NCBI GenBank assembly: GCA_946480015.1
Contig: CAMLIL010000004.1
Location: 1 to 64,000 of the forward strand
Length of the DNA stretch: 64,000 nt
Origin: an uncultured Oxalobacteraceae bacterium
GTDB taxonomy: Bacteria; Pseudomonadota; Gammaproteobacteria; Burkholderiales; Burkholderiaceae
Reading direction: 5' to 3'
Part shown: one piece after another, positions 25,225-33,503 of the stretch
Layout of the letters: every line of letters begins with the position of its first letter
How positions within the stretch are numbered: position 1 is the first letter of the stretch
Made by a program: the position numbers and the translations under genes
The notes under the pieces: model-generated
What the model was told of the DNA's origin: nothing
Seen by the model: only the letters and a program-made list of their open reading frames with translations
The model's database searches: none

Positions 25225-25584
25225 TTATTTGACTGGATGATGCTTCCATGCCGCGATTTCCATTAAGATCGCGCTGTCGCCGTCATCGTTCCATACGGCC
25301 GTTTTAAGCCCCCAGTACAGTTTATGGATAACGGAACCATTCGGCGACGTAATAGTGTCCGACGTACCTGGTCGAGTGAATATACGCACGTACTCTCCAG
25401 CTTTCACTTGCTTATCCGGGAACCAGTAGACGTGCCGCAACTTATTGGATACGGTGTTTTCCTTGGTATAGGTGCTGTCCGTCAGCAGATATTTTCCAAT
25501 ATCGCAGTCCTCTGTCGCTTGCAGGTCCGCAAACTCTTTATTGTAGTCACCGTGGCTTTGAATAGAAACGAATTTCAGTTTCAC
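25225..25584 (-). CDS. Lamin-tail-domain-like small protein
   Basis: The likely start is GTG at 25584, preceded by AAAGGGGAA at seven bases; the product has 119 residues. The run VYWFPDKQVKAGEYVRIFTR, then KLYWGLKTAVWNDDGDSAIL, is the pattern of a bacterial lamin-tail domain (immunoglobulin-like fold: strand, 'AG-YV-V', 'YWG...W-N-GD-A-L'). No signal peptide is present, unlike most secreted members. The domain usually binds nucleic acids, polysaccharide or other proteins. It is a single gene between the DUF3892-like gene and a 1-kb gap; its role is unknown. Confidence 0.6.
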   Translation of the reverse strand: MKLKFVSIQSHGDYNKEFADLQATEDCDIGKYLLTDSTYTKENTVSNKLRHVYWFPDKQVKAGEYVRIFTRPGTSDTITSPNGSVIHKLYWGLKTAVWNDDGDSAILMEIAAWKHHPVK

Positions 25585-26589
25585 TACGTTCCCCTTTAAA
25601 TAAATGTCACTACTTAGTGGCAAGGGGAGTGTGGGGATGGTTGTGAGGAAATCAATAGGCCGCAGGAAAAAAGCATTGCGATATGAAAATGGTTGTTTTT
25701 TTTTGCAAGCTGAAATAATACGCTCATTGAGTACAGGACTGTGAGGTGAACAGTTTGGTTTCTAACTCCGGAAAAACCATGAACCGGGGTCGTTGTCGCA
25801 CGCCGAGCGCGCCGCGGCGCGTCGCTACCGCTGGCGCGCCCCCTTGCCGCGCTGGAGCACGATGCTCAGCGAGGCCGAGGTGCTGTTCGAAAGTTCTCCG
25901 CATCGGATCGCACTGTTGGCTGCACTGCGCGATCTGTCGCCGCTCGCTTCGCCGGCGAGTACCATGCATTGGGCGGCGTTGCTAGCCCAGCAAGGCGTGC
26001 CGGTGGGCGTCGCGATGGCTGCGCTGGTGCGACTGGGCATGGCGGAGTGACGGCCAGGCCAGCTGTGAGGGCGCGGCTCCGCCCGGTCTCCGCGACGCAC
26101 CGCGGGCGTACCGATAGCGTATTGGCGGCGCCGTTGCGAAAGACGCAGACGGGTAGGATGCGAAGCTCAGAGGACCTTGGCGCATGCCTCGGTGGCAGGT
26201 CGGCTCGGGACGCCGAGAACACCGTGCCGCATACGGGTCAGACCTGCAGGCGTGGACCTTTCAGACTGCCCTGCCCGCGCAAAATGTCGTCGAGCGGCCG
26301 CATGGCGCGCACCAGTTGCCGACAAGCGCCGCGGGCGCGCCGGTGGCAAGCATGATATAGATGATGCGCACCAGCGGGCGGCCGGTGCACGGGTCGACCT
26401 GCACCTGATCAACAGCTGAATCCTGCGCCGGCGCCGCCTGCGCGCAGCATCCGGTCACCGCGGTGGCAAGGACCTGACTGCGTAAGGGAGCCGCCGCCGA
26501 GTCACGCAAATCGCCACTGTCATTTCGGACCAGTGCGGCTGTTCGGGGGACGGGCCATGCGTTCGCGTAGACAGCTCGCCGGCAATGTC
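25585..26589. other. 1-kb stretch with no intact gene; possible gene remnant at 25793-26050
   Basis: Base composition changes abruptly near 25760 from AT-rich to very GC-rich, a junction between segments of different origin. The plus strand at 25793-26050 encodes an 85-residue protein-like stretch (SEAEVLFESSPHRIALLAAL ... VAMAALVRLGMAE) ending in a stop, with no ribosome site; it looks like the C-terminal part of a lost gene. Short minus-strand frames at 26261-26509 include DPCTGRPLVRI but no start. Nothing here can be named. Confidence 0.45.
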
Positions 26590-27318
26590 CTACAGGTCAG
26601 CATACCGCGGCAGTAGATCCTGATCGACCAGGCGCACTTCGATATCGTTGGCGATCTTCACATGTGCCGGGTTCTCAATCGAGAACGGTTCGTCGATGAC
26701 GCTCACGACGATGGTGCCTAGCTGCTGCTTGCTGTCACCCAGAACCGGCATGAGCATGCGCGCCTCTGGCACCAGTTGGGTCGTGAGCACCGTAGGAAGA
26801 TAGATCATCCAGCCCACCCCGGGGCGGTCCTTAAAGACCTTCTTTTCAACATACCAATGTGGGCTGAATGTCGCAAATTGCGCAGGCCATAACGTGGCGA
26901 CCGATCGAAGCAATGCGGCTCCCTGTTGCCAATTTGAGACCTTCGGCGCATCGGTCATCTGGAACGAGATCGCGTCCGGCCGATTGAGCGTGTTGACCCG
27001 CGATGCCATGCTGGCGCTGTCCTCGTCGGCCTCTGCGCCGTTCCATAGCGCGATAGATCGGCTATTGGTGGCAAGCTTCGTCTTTTCCCTCACCACTGCC
27101 AACGCCGCAGTGGTCGGTCCGTTGGAATCGAACGCCTCGTACAGGAGTGCATCGGCCTTGCTCTTGCTCGATGATAGGTACCAGCGCTGTAGAAGCGGCG
27201 ACCATGGAGCGACCCAGCCGGCCAGCCGATGCAATTCGGTGAATTGAAGCTCGACGGGAATGAGCTGGTCCAGATTCCGGCGGAACTGAACATCAAGGGT
27301 GAGTAATTGTGGCGTCAT
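26590..27318 (-). CDS. Immunity protein for the Tox-REase-5 effector (Imm52-like)
   Basis: The 242-residue protein starts MTPQLLTLDVQFRRNLDQLI at the ATG at 27318, overlapping the toxin stop as ATGA; the longer frame upstream is the toxin's own sequence in another frame. It has no signal peptide and should act in the cytoplasm, where it would block the nuclease toxin. Features such as NRPDAISFQMTDAPKVSNW and the C-terminal acidic strands match my recollection of Imm52, the immunity family most often paired with Tox-REase-5. Identification as immunity protein rests mainly on position and coupling; the family name is less certain. Confidence 0.72.
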   Translation of the reverse strand: MTPQLLTLDVQFRRNLDQLIPVELQFTELHRLAGWVAPWSPLLQRWYLSSSKSKADALLYEAFDSNGPTTAALAVVREKTKLATNSRSIALWNGAEADEDSASMASRVNTLNRPDAISFQMTDAPKVSNWQQGAALLRSVATLWPAQFATFSPHWYVEKKVFKDRPGVGWMIYLPTVLTTQLVPEARMLMPVLGDSKQQLGTIVVSVIDEPFSIENPAHVKIANDIEVRLVDQDLLPRYADL

Positions 27319-27950
27319 GGTCGGAAGAGTACCTCGATGTCTGGATAAGCTGCTTGAATGATGCCGGAGAAATAGCGGAAGCTGATCGGTTCCATGAAAT
27401 ACCACTTCAGAACAACGGGCGGCCGCGGACGAGCGACCGCGCCCTGTGCCAGGGCCTCCTCGATCAACTCCTCCTGGCCCTCGCGCCACCACTGTTGTGG
27501 TACACCGAACCGCGTGAAAAATTGATCGTAGCGCGCCTTCGCTTCTTTTAAAAGACACTCGCTGGAGTCAAAGCCATCAAACTTGATATTCATCCAGTTC
27601 CATTCGAGGATGAAATTGGGGCCGGACGGCATGCCGCCTATCCGAATCTGATAGTCGACCCACGGCTGGCGGACAGCGAAGTTGCGCTGCCAGAATTCTC
27701 CATGATCGGGCGGGCATTCGTCGCATTTTTTGTCCTTCGTACAGTCCTTCGTCATCGTTTGTGGATTGGCTTTGGCGAGAGGCGACGCCTTCGCCTTTTC
27801 CGCCTCTTCCTGCCTGTGCAAAGCGTCGCTGGCGGAGCCTACGAGGACTGCGGCGCCGACGCCGCCCGCCGTGGCGCCTGCCGCGGGAGCGGCCTGTGTC
27901 GCCAAGCGCCTCACCACATCGAGAAGCTTCGGACTAAGGACTCTGGCCAT
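27315..27950 (-). CDS. Tox-REase-5 nuclease toxin, T6SS cargo effector
   Basis: The 211-residue protein has a small Ala/Gly-rich hydrophobic N-terminal segment (residues 15-45), a Cys-containing linker (C70, C76, C79) and a C-terminal restriction-endonuclease-fold toxin. The motif run YQIRIGGMPSG, WNWMNIKFDGFD and LLKEAKARYDQFF supplies the expected active site, D125 or D128 and E136-x-K138. The family degrades DNA of competing cells. The ATG at 27950 overlaps the preceding stop by one base (TGATG), so I prefer it to the TTG one codon upstream. With PAAR and DUF4123 genes upstream, delivery by a type VI secretion system is expected; no T6SS structural genes are in the window. Confidence 0.85.
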   Translation of the reverse strand: MARVLSPKLLDVVRRLATQAAPAAGATAGGVGAAVLVGSASDALHRQEEAEKAKASPLAKANPQTMTKDCTKDKKCDECPPDHGEFWQRNFAVRQPWVDYQIRIGGMPSGPNFILEWNWMNIKFDGFDSSECLLKEAKARYDQFFTRFGVPQQWWREGQEELIEEALAQGAVARPRPPVVLKWYFMEPISFRYFSGIIQAAYPDIEVLFRP

Positions 27951-28306
27951 CAACTACTCCTTTGCGCTGCCAATAATTCGCTCCTGAACACCGCCACCAT
28001 GTCGTCAAACCGTTGTTCTGGTGTGGCGCCGGCCATCATCAAGTAGGAAGCGATGTACGTGTCGTCGTGAAAGCCTGGATAGTCGGCCGCGGTATACATG
28101 AACTGGACAACGTGGGGGCTTGATGTGAACCCCGCTCGGTCGGTAAAGGCGCGCGCCGCCTGCATGCGCGCCTGCACGCTATCCTTGCCCGGCCATTTGG
28201 CCATTTCAGGACGACCGGCAAGAAACTGATCGCACACTGCAGTCACAAAGGAGGCGGTGTCGCGTGCTTTCAGCTGGGCCCACTGTCCCTCGTCGAACGC
28301 AATCAT
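27950..28306 (-). CDS. Small protein between T6SS adaptor and toxin
   Basis: The 118-residue product begins MIAFDEGQWAQLKARDTASF at an ATG that overlaps the DUF4123 stop as ATGA; its own stop overlaps the toxin start as TGATG. It is predicted all-helical and soluble, without motif (FVTAVCDQFLAGRPEMAKWP, YTAADYPGFHDDTYIASYLM). The fixed position between adaptor and toxin suggests a chaperone or loading factor for the toxin; this is inference. I recall similar unnamed genes in other PAAR-DUF4123 effector operons. Confidence 0.75.
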   Translation of the reverse strand: MIAFDEGQWAQLKARDTASFVTAVCDQFLAGRPEMAKWPGKDSVQARMQAARAFTDRAGFTSSPHVVQFMYTAADYPGFHDDTYIASYLMMAGATPEQRFDDMVAVFRSELLAAQRSS

Positions 28307-28794
28307 GCGCGCCTCCCGATCCAGGCGCGCTGTCCCCTGTGCAGCAGGTGCCATTCGTGAATATGTCCAAAGAAGTCCTGCCGCTGTTCGATTGAGAGTA
28401 CCTCGGCCAGGCTGACCAGGACACGCGGATCCCAGAAACGCAACATTGTCGTGCGCCCGTCGGGCATCGTCGCATCAAGGTTCAGCTGCAGCAGCTGCGC
28501 CAGGCCTTGTGCACTTTGGGGCGTGATCAGCCAGGAGACTGCGGGAATCTGTCGCTCCAGGGCGGCCAGGTCTTCCACGCAGGCGCGGCCGGCCTGCTCA
28601 ACGTCGATCAGCCATGGACCGGCATGGGAAAGGGAGGCGTCGGGAGTGCCGTCAAAAAGCGAATAGAAGGCCGCTTGGCGCGTTAGCCACATTCCCCGGC
28701 TGGAGTGGTATTGGGCGCCGTCGACGAGGGCGTAAAGCCGCATGGAGTCGGTCTGCTGGCGTAGCTCGGCAAGGCGTGTCATCACGTCGATCAT
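28303..28794 (-). CDS. DUF4123 protein, T6SS effector adaptor (Tap/TEC type)
   Basis: The 163-residue product has the DUF4123 pattern: MRLYALVDGAQ at the N-terminus, GPWLIDVEQAG in the middle and RFWDPRVL near residue 120. Family members (Tap-1/TEC) bind an effector and load it onto the VgrG or PAAR spike before firing and are not secreted themselves. The gene starts 3 bp after the PAAR stop and overlaps the next gene. It ties the PAAR protein and the nuclease toxin into a single secretion module. Confidence 0.88.
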   Translation of the reverse strand: MIDVMTRLAELRQQTDSMRLYALVDGAQYHSSRGMWLTRQAAFYSLFDGTPDASLSHAGPWLIDVEQAGRACVEDLAALERQIPAVSWLITPQSAQGLAQLLQLNLDATMPDGRTTMLRFWDPRVLVSLAEVLSIEQRQDFFGHIHEWHLLHRGQRAWIGRRA

Positions 28795-28797
28795 GTG

Positions 28798-29220
28798 TCA
28801 CTCGCGGATGACGGTGGCGGTGCCTGCCGCTGCGGCCTTCAGCAAGCATTCCAGACACACACCGGACTTCGTCGGCATTGCAATCGGTGCGGCAGCCGCC
28901 ATTATTTCCGCAGCTTCTTCAGCGGCTGGATTGCCGAGCGAGCTCTGGTTGTCCCAGGTTGTCGTGATTTGGCTCGACAGAAGTTTGGCGCCGCAGGCCG
29001 TGGTGTCCAGATGCCGCGCATAGCCGTTGCCGCCGCCGTCGACGAGATCGCTCGCGCCTGCCGTGATCGGGAACATCCCTTTGCACTTCGGGCACACCGT
29101 CATGTCGCCGATGCGGGCCACGCACTTGCCGTTGATGTCGAAGGTGAGGTCGGCTGTGATAACGGTGCCGCCGTGACTCGTTCTGTCGCCCATGACGATA
29201 AGGGGTAGGCTCACATGCAT
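28798..29220 (-). CDS. PAAR-domain T6SS spike-tip protein
   Basis: The 140-residue product opens MHVSLPLIVMGDRTSHGGTV and continues with repeated short beta elements and a Cys/His zinc set (TVCPKCKGMFPI, ARHLDTTACG), the pattern of PAAR proteins that sharpen the T6SS spike. A second part with CLECLLKAAAAG closes the protein; there is no fused toxin. AGGAG lies six bases before the ATG. It is the first gene of a five-gene coupled operon ending with the immunity gene and would carry the Tox-REase-5 toxin out through the adaptor. Confidence 0.88.
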   Translation of the reverse strand: MHVSLPLIVMGDRTSHGGTVITADLTFDINGKCVARIGDMTVCPKCKGMFPITAGASDLVDGGGNGYARHLDTTACGAKLLSSQITTTWDNQSSLGNPAAEEAAEIMAAAAPIAMPTKSGVCLECLLKAAAAGTATVIRE

Positions 29221-29508
29221 CTCCTGAACTGGTTGTGAAATAGCATTTATGGCAAGGTTATCAGAAAATACCTCTCTTGGGTGGGCCTAGCGGAGGTGTG
29301 AATCTCGTGCGCAATCTCCTGACGGGTGCGCACGCACGTGGCTTCAACGTGCGCGCCACTTCTTTGTCCAGGGTGGCCAAGGTAATCGCCACGCGCGCCT
29401 TGTGGTCCAGGCTGTTGATACGCGTACCGAGCGCGATTGCGCCATGCTAAATCGCCATCGCGCCTGGTTGTAAATAATGCATGGTTCATAACCAACCATG
29501 AGACAAAG

Positions 29509-30738
29509 ATGAACTACCTATCGATCATCGCCCTGCTGGCCCCCCTTGGGGTGCTTACCTACGGCGGCGGCGCCAACGCTGGCCCGCTGTTATCAACCCT
29601 GGTCCCGCCGCCCATCGCGGCACCGGCCGCACCATCCTCTGCGCCGACGCTGCGCGTTGTCGGCCGCACGCTTCAAGCGTGTCAACCACAGGCCGGCAGC
29701 AACGTACCGCTGTGCCGCAATGGACGGCTTCCAGCCGAGTTCGGCACCATCACTCGCACCGTCACCCTGGCACTGCCACCCAAGCCAGCACTAGCGACGT
29801 CGCGATTCTCATCACCTGACGAGCTGGCGGCTGGGGCAGACTCCACTCCGTTGATTATGGTGTTTGAAAGCGCCGGACAAGCGATCGTCTGCACCGCAAG
29901 CGGAGCGATAGTGTGCTCCCGTGTCGCAGCGCCTGTCCCGACGGGGGGCGTTGTCGATGCCCTGTTACTTTCGGACGGCTACACGGCATTCACCTACACG
30001 CGTGCGCCAGGTGTCACCGGCGCTCCAGACCCGCAGGGGCAGGCGGCGATGCGGTTTCAGGCAGCAGTGGACGCCGCGGCGACCGCCGTACGCCAGTTCC
30101 TGAGCGCACATACCAACGCGATCGAACATGTCGACGATTATTACGAATACGATCCGGTGCTCGACCCCGTTCCCTCGCCCGGGGATTCGGGTGGTGGAGG
30201 GTATTTCGTCCCGGTCGTCGTCATTTCTGCGCCTCTCCCGGACCCGATCGATCCGGGCCCGTTCTTCGTCACCAGTGGCGACGGAAATATCGGCAATTTT
30301 CCACAGCTGCCGCCCAGTTACGCGGCTGAGGACCTGGCGGCGGTGCTCAATCCGTGCGTGATCAGCCCAATCATAACGGTCTGCGTGCGTGGCAATCGTC
30401 CGCCGCCGCCCGATGAGGTACCGCTGCCAACAGGGCCCATGCCCTGGTTCCCGCAAAGCTGGTGCGATGCATTTCACGTGCTTTGCAGTACAGGCCAGGA
30501 ACCCCGTGATAATGACCGAGGTGCCAACAGCAGCACGAGTGGGAAGACGCAAGCTGAACTCGACCAAATCTGCACGGATATCAACATAGTCGAAATCGAC
30601 GTTTGCAAGGCTAACTTTTCACCGGCGAGGTATCCCCGCGAGTACGCGGTCTGCAAGTCAGAAGCAGACGAACGCATGTTCGCATGCTTTCGAACAGCAT
30701 CAGAATTGACCGACAATGGGGCGCATGTTGCGCCGTGA
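29509..30738 (+). CDS. Exported Pro-rich protein of unknown function
   Basis: From the ATG at 29509 the 409-residue product begins with a Sec signal peptide, MNYLSIIALLAPLGVLTYGG, ending near ANA (residue about 24); the longer frame starting at 29437 would bury this signal, so I reject it. The mature part has many prolines, paired cysteines (CQPQ...PLCRNG; CTASGAIVCS; CVISPIITVCVRG; CDAFHVLCS) that suggest disulphides in the periplasm, and a Gly-rich turn DSGGGGYFVPVVV. I do not recognise a family. It is divergent from the T6SS operon, with a 289-bp gap. Confidence 0.7.
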   Translation: MNYLSIIALLAPLGVLTYGGGANAGPLLSTLVPPPIAAPAAPSSAPTLRVVGRTLQACQPQAGSNVPLCRNGRLPAEFGTITRTVTLALPPKPALATSRFSSPDELAAGADSTPLIMVFESAGQAIVCTASGAIVCSRVAAPVPTGGVVDALLLSDGYTAFTYTRAPGVTGAPDPQGQAAMRFQAAVDAAATAVRQFLSAHTNAIEHVDDYYEYDPVLDPVPSPGDSGGGGYFVPVVVISAPLPDPIDPGPFFVTSGDGNIGNFPQLPPSYAAEDLAAVLNPCVISPIITVCVRGNRPPPPDEVPLPTGPMPWFPQSWCDAFHVLCSTGQEPRDNDRGANSSTSGKTQAELDQICTDINIVEIDVCKANFSPARYPREYAVCKSEADERMFACFRTASELTDNGAHVAP

Positions 30739-30810
30739 GTAGCCTTTTCACTCCAATCTGGGTAAAAAACTGACTGGAGTGACAATTGATTAGAGAGCGA
30801 GAATTTTGCC

Positions 30811-31230
30811 ATGAAAGAACCCAAATTGACGGTGGGCCTGATAGAACGCGACGAACGTCCGGTTCTAGTCATTTCCCGAAACGACAACGAAATGCTTAAC
30901 CAGAGAACATGGGAGTTGGCCAAGCTTGCCGAAGAAGGCTACATGGGCGCATGCGACCACGTTGGCCTCACTGTGTTACGTATGCTTGAAATTGGCCACC
31001 CGCAGACATTCGCCCCGTTTCCTGCGCTCTCACGACCGCCCGGACCCATCATCACAACGTTCGACTTGATCTCGCACTTGCACCATCAATCGTTGGTCGA
31101 CCGCACCCGTCGTTACGTCGCCACGATTGACGCGCTGATGGAGCACCACAAGGATGAACTGGAGGACACGAGTCTGCCCGTCCAGTGGCCGATCTTTCGT
31201 GCCCATCTCCTGCGCACGTATTCCGACTGA
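30811..31230 (+). CDS. Unknown 139-residue protein
   Basis: The soluble product (MKEPKLTVGLIERDERPVLV) has a beta-strand opening, the segment WELAKLAEEGYMGACDHVGL and a helical C-terminus (RRYVATIDALMEHHKDELED). It follows the exported protein by 72 bp on the same strand and may be its partner, for example a cytoplasmic immunity or regulatory protein. No family recognised and no motif that suggests catalysis. The start ATG at 30811 has only a GAG-like ribosome site. Confidence 0.6.
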   Translation: MKEPKLTVGLIERDERPVLVISRNDNEMLNQRTWELAKLAEEGYMGACDHVGLTVLRMLEIGHPQTFAPFPALSRPPGPIITTFDLISHLHHQSLVDRTRRYVATIDALMEHHKDELEDTSLPVQWPIFRAHLLRTYSD

Positions 31231-31559
31231 TCACGTGCGGCACTTCGCCCACCTGTATGGAAGACGAATTGGCGCGTATGGCCCAACGCACATACGGAGA
31301 GGATTATGAAAGCCGCGGCTCGTCTCCTTACGACGGTCGCGCTTGCCATGAATAGGACGGATAGCCCAGCGCGTCCAAGTCAACTCTAGGTCGTTCGCCA
31401 ACCCGGCCTGTCGCCACCAACGGTGATTCACCCGATGCAGTCGTGTACCGCTATGTGTCAGCTCGATCAGGATGCATTCGTCCAGGATGAATATCCGTTC
31501 CGTCCGGCGAGGTCAAGAGCGAAGTCGGGCCGTTCCGTCCTGGTCAGCTGGTGCCAAGT
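31231..31559. other. Intergenic stretch, no gene seen
   Basis: About 330 bp between two convergent unknown genes. Short frames on both strands lack ribosome sites and there is no clear terminator hairpin. Confidence 0.5.
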
Positions 31560-32309
31560 TCAAAGTCCTGGGCAGGAAGCCAAGTCACGAGCAGCAATAT
31601 ATGTGATGGCAGTGGCTCTAGCTACGGAGTTCAATTGGGACACTCCTTCAATGCCCACAGTGCCGTCATCTTCATCGGCAATGAGATAGCAACTCGGGGA
31701 CAGGGGCATGACCATGTAATCTCCGAATGTATCGGGCAGCGCAAACTCCCCTTCTCTGGCACGGACTAGACCCCAGCGCTTATCTGCCATCGCTTCGGCT
31801 TGGCGATCAAGGGCGAGTTGCACGAGGGGACCGGCGATCATGCGCCCCGGAACCTTCCCATCAGCGGTTATTGTGATGATCCCATAGTGCTCCCCCTCAT
31901 CCATCGCCTTTGTCGAGACCGACCGCTCTGACGCCGCGCAAATCCTTAGGTCCGCCAGCGGATTTTGAGCGCGGTGGTGACGAATCCGCCACAGGCTATA
32001 CATTTCTGAGACCGCTGAATGTGCGGCGCTGTCTAGCTTCGCCGCGGCACCGCAAAGGATGTCCTTCGTAACAATCCCGAATTGCCGCTCGATGCCAGAC
32101 ATGATTTTGTTCTCGGATCTTTGGTCCCATCCACGACGTACGACAAAAATATCGGCGTTCGGTCCTAACCGCCTTACCGCACCCGTGCGGAGGTTCAAGA
32201 CTTGGAGCAGACGATCATTGCCTGCAAATCGAGTCAACCCGGCTCGGGGATAGCTATGCTGCTTCGTTGTAATCTGAAGAGGACGGGAGCACATTTTCAA
32301 GTTACTCAT
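31560..32309 (-). CDS. DUF4238-like protein of unknown function
   Basis: The 249-residue product contains TTKQHSYPRAGLTRFAGNDR followed by VLNLRTGAVRRLGPNADIFV and IMSGIERQFG, which follows the 'QH-hP-h-L-xF ... iE' order of DUF4238, a family scattered through defence islands. The second half shows HYGIITITADGKVPGRMIAG and YMVMPLSPSCYLIADEDDGT, also consistent. The molecular role of the family is not known. The gene lies next to a kdpB fragment and another unknown gene on the same strand. The family match is from memory and moderate. Confidence 0.6.
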   Translation of the reverse strand: MSNLKMCSRPLQITTKQHSYPRAGLTRFAGNDRLLQVLNLRTGAVRRLGPNADIFVVRRGWDQRSENKIMSGIERQFGIVTKDILCGAAAKLDSAAHSAVSEMYSLWRIRHHRAQNPLADLRICAASERSVSTKAMDEGEHYGIITITADGKVPGRMIAGPLVQLALDRQAEAMADKRWGLVRAREGEFALPDTFGDYMVMPLSPSCYLIADEDDGTVGIEGVSQLNSVARATAITYIAARDLASCPGL

Positions 32310-32475
32310 GCTTGCCTGTTAATGACGACCACGGCGCGATAGCTGAGGCACATATTGTCGCGCTTCGTCCGCGTGGGATGTAGGTATCGAGCTTGTTCAT
32401 CGGGTGCGGATATCTATCTGGGAGCAGCGGACTTCCTCTGGCAATTAGCATCTTCTGCTTGAGGCGCAACGGCTT

Positions 32476-32662
32476 CAACTCGACAGGTGCCGATTCGCCC
32501 GTGACGGTGCTCTCGTCAACGGAGGCTACGCCTTTGATCACCTCGACATCTATCGGAATCACCGTCGCCCGCCTCCACCAGGATGACATGTCCCTTGCGC
32601 AGTTCGCCGCCGGCTACGGGCAGCCAGGTGGTGCCGTGCTTCGGCGCGGCCAGCTTCTTGCC
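32476..32662 (-). pseudogene. kdpB fragment (potassium-transport P-type ATPase), frameshifted
   Basis: The minus strand encodes, in one frame, KKLAAPKHGTTWLPVAGGEL then RKGHVILVEAGD, and in the next frame VIPIDVEVIKGVASVDESTV then TGESAPVE. Together these match the actuator-domain region of KdpB ([37 protein letters not shown]), including TGES. A frameshift lies at the join near 32560, and similarity ends within about 190 bp. No other kdp sequence is present. It is a stray remnant of a host or donor operon caught inside the transposon. Confidence 0.8.
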
Positions 32663-32663
32663 A

Positions 32664-33503
32664 TCACACTCTGTTACAGGGGAGATGAGTTTGAATAATA
32701 CCGAGCGCCTTCTTAAACTCATGCTCGTAAAGGTCTAATGATCCGCGACGAATATTTTCAACGGCGGCGCGATGAATATCCACGCTGGTCTGGAATTCAA
32801 CGACGCCGAAGCGCTCCGCAATGTCCTCAACGGCCGCTTTGCCCCACGCGTCTTCGGCCATGCCATCGGGGTGCAGGACTATGCTATGAAAATAGCCATT
32901 TTCCGCGCGCTTCGTCCCCGAGAATTGCGGCGAAAATCTGACGGCCAGAAGGGCTATTGGCTGTAGCCCTTTCAGCTCCTGCATCGCCTCGGCAAATGCC
33001 GCGCATCTGCCGAATGTATACCGCGCGGCATCGTGGGCCGGAATACACGGCTGGGGTCTATGCGGGATTGTGGCGAGGTAGCGAGAATTGGCCTTGATCG
33101 CTGCGGTAGCGCGGGTAATTTTCGTTTCGTCTGGCTGCCACCGCAAAGGTAACTGTCCTAGCCTGGACTCCTCATAAAATCGAGTTGTAACGCCGCCGGT
33201 GCCGGTTGCGACTCTCTGAACGAGCTTGACGATGGTGCTTTGATTGAATTCGCTGATTGTTTTGACACCACGGACATCAAAGATACTGTCTCGATTGTCA
33301 GCCACATAAACCCTGAGTGGCTTTAACTGGTCGAGAGGAATATTGGCGTGGAGAGTGGTTGATGTTGACCACCAATCCACATGAAGCAGCCAGCCGGTCA
33401 TGCGCGCCAAGGCTACCGCGAAATTCACGCAATCTTCGGCCTCCCATTCGGCAATGAGTTGCTCCCCAAAACCTTCGCTTCTCTGCGCTTTCGCTTGTCC
33501 CAT
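32664..33503 (-). CDS. Unknown 279-residue protein
   Basis: The product begins MGQAKAQRSEGFGEQLIAEW and includes CVNFAVALARMTGWLLHVDW, PLRVYVADNRDSIFDVRGVK and a late ENGYFHSIVLHPDGMAEDAW. The last two elements suggest a small-molecule or cysteine-protease-like fold, but I cannot place it in a family. It is soluble with no signal peptide. It ends two bases from the kdpB fragment on the same strand. The region upstream (33504-34172) has no gene, so it is probably transcribed alone or with the DUF4238-like gene. Confidence 0.6.
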   Translation of the reverse strand: MGQAKAQRSEGFGEQLIAEWEAEDCVNFAVALARMTGWLLHVDWWSTSTTLHANIPLDQLKPLRVYVADNRDSIFDVRGVKTISEFNQSTIVKLVQRVATGTGGVTTRFYEESRLGQLPLRWQPDETKITRATAAIKANSRYLATIPHRPQPCIPAHDAARYTFGRCAAFAEAMQELKGLQPIALLAVRFSPQFSGTKRAENGYFHSIVLHPDGMAEDAWGKAAVEDIAERFGVVEFQTSVDIHRAAVENIRRGSLDLYEHEFKKALGIIQTHLPCNRV

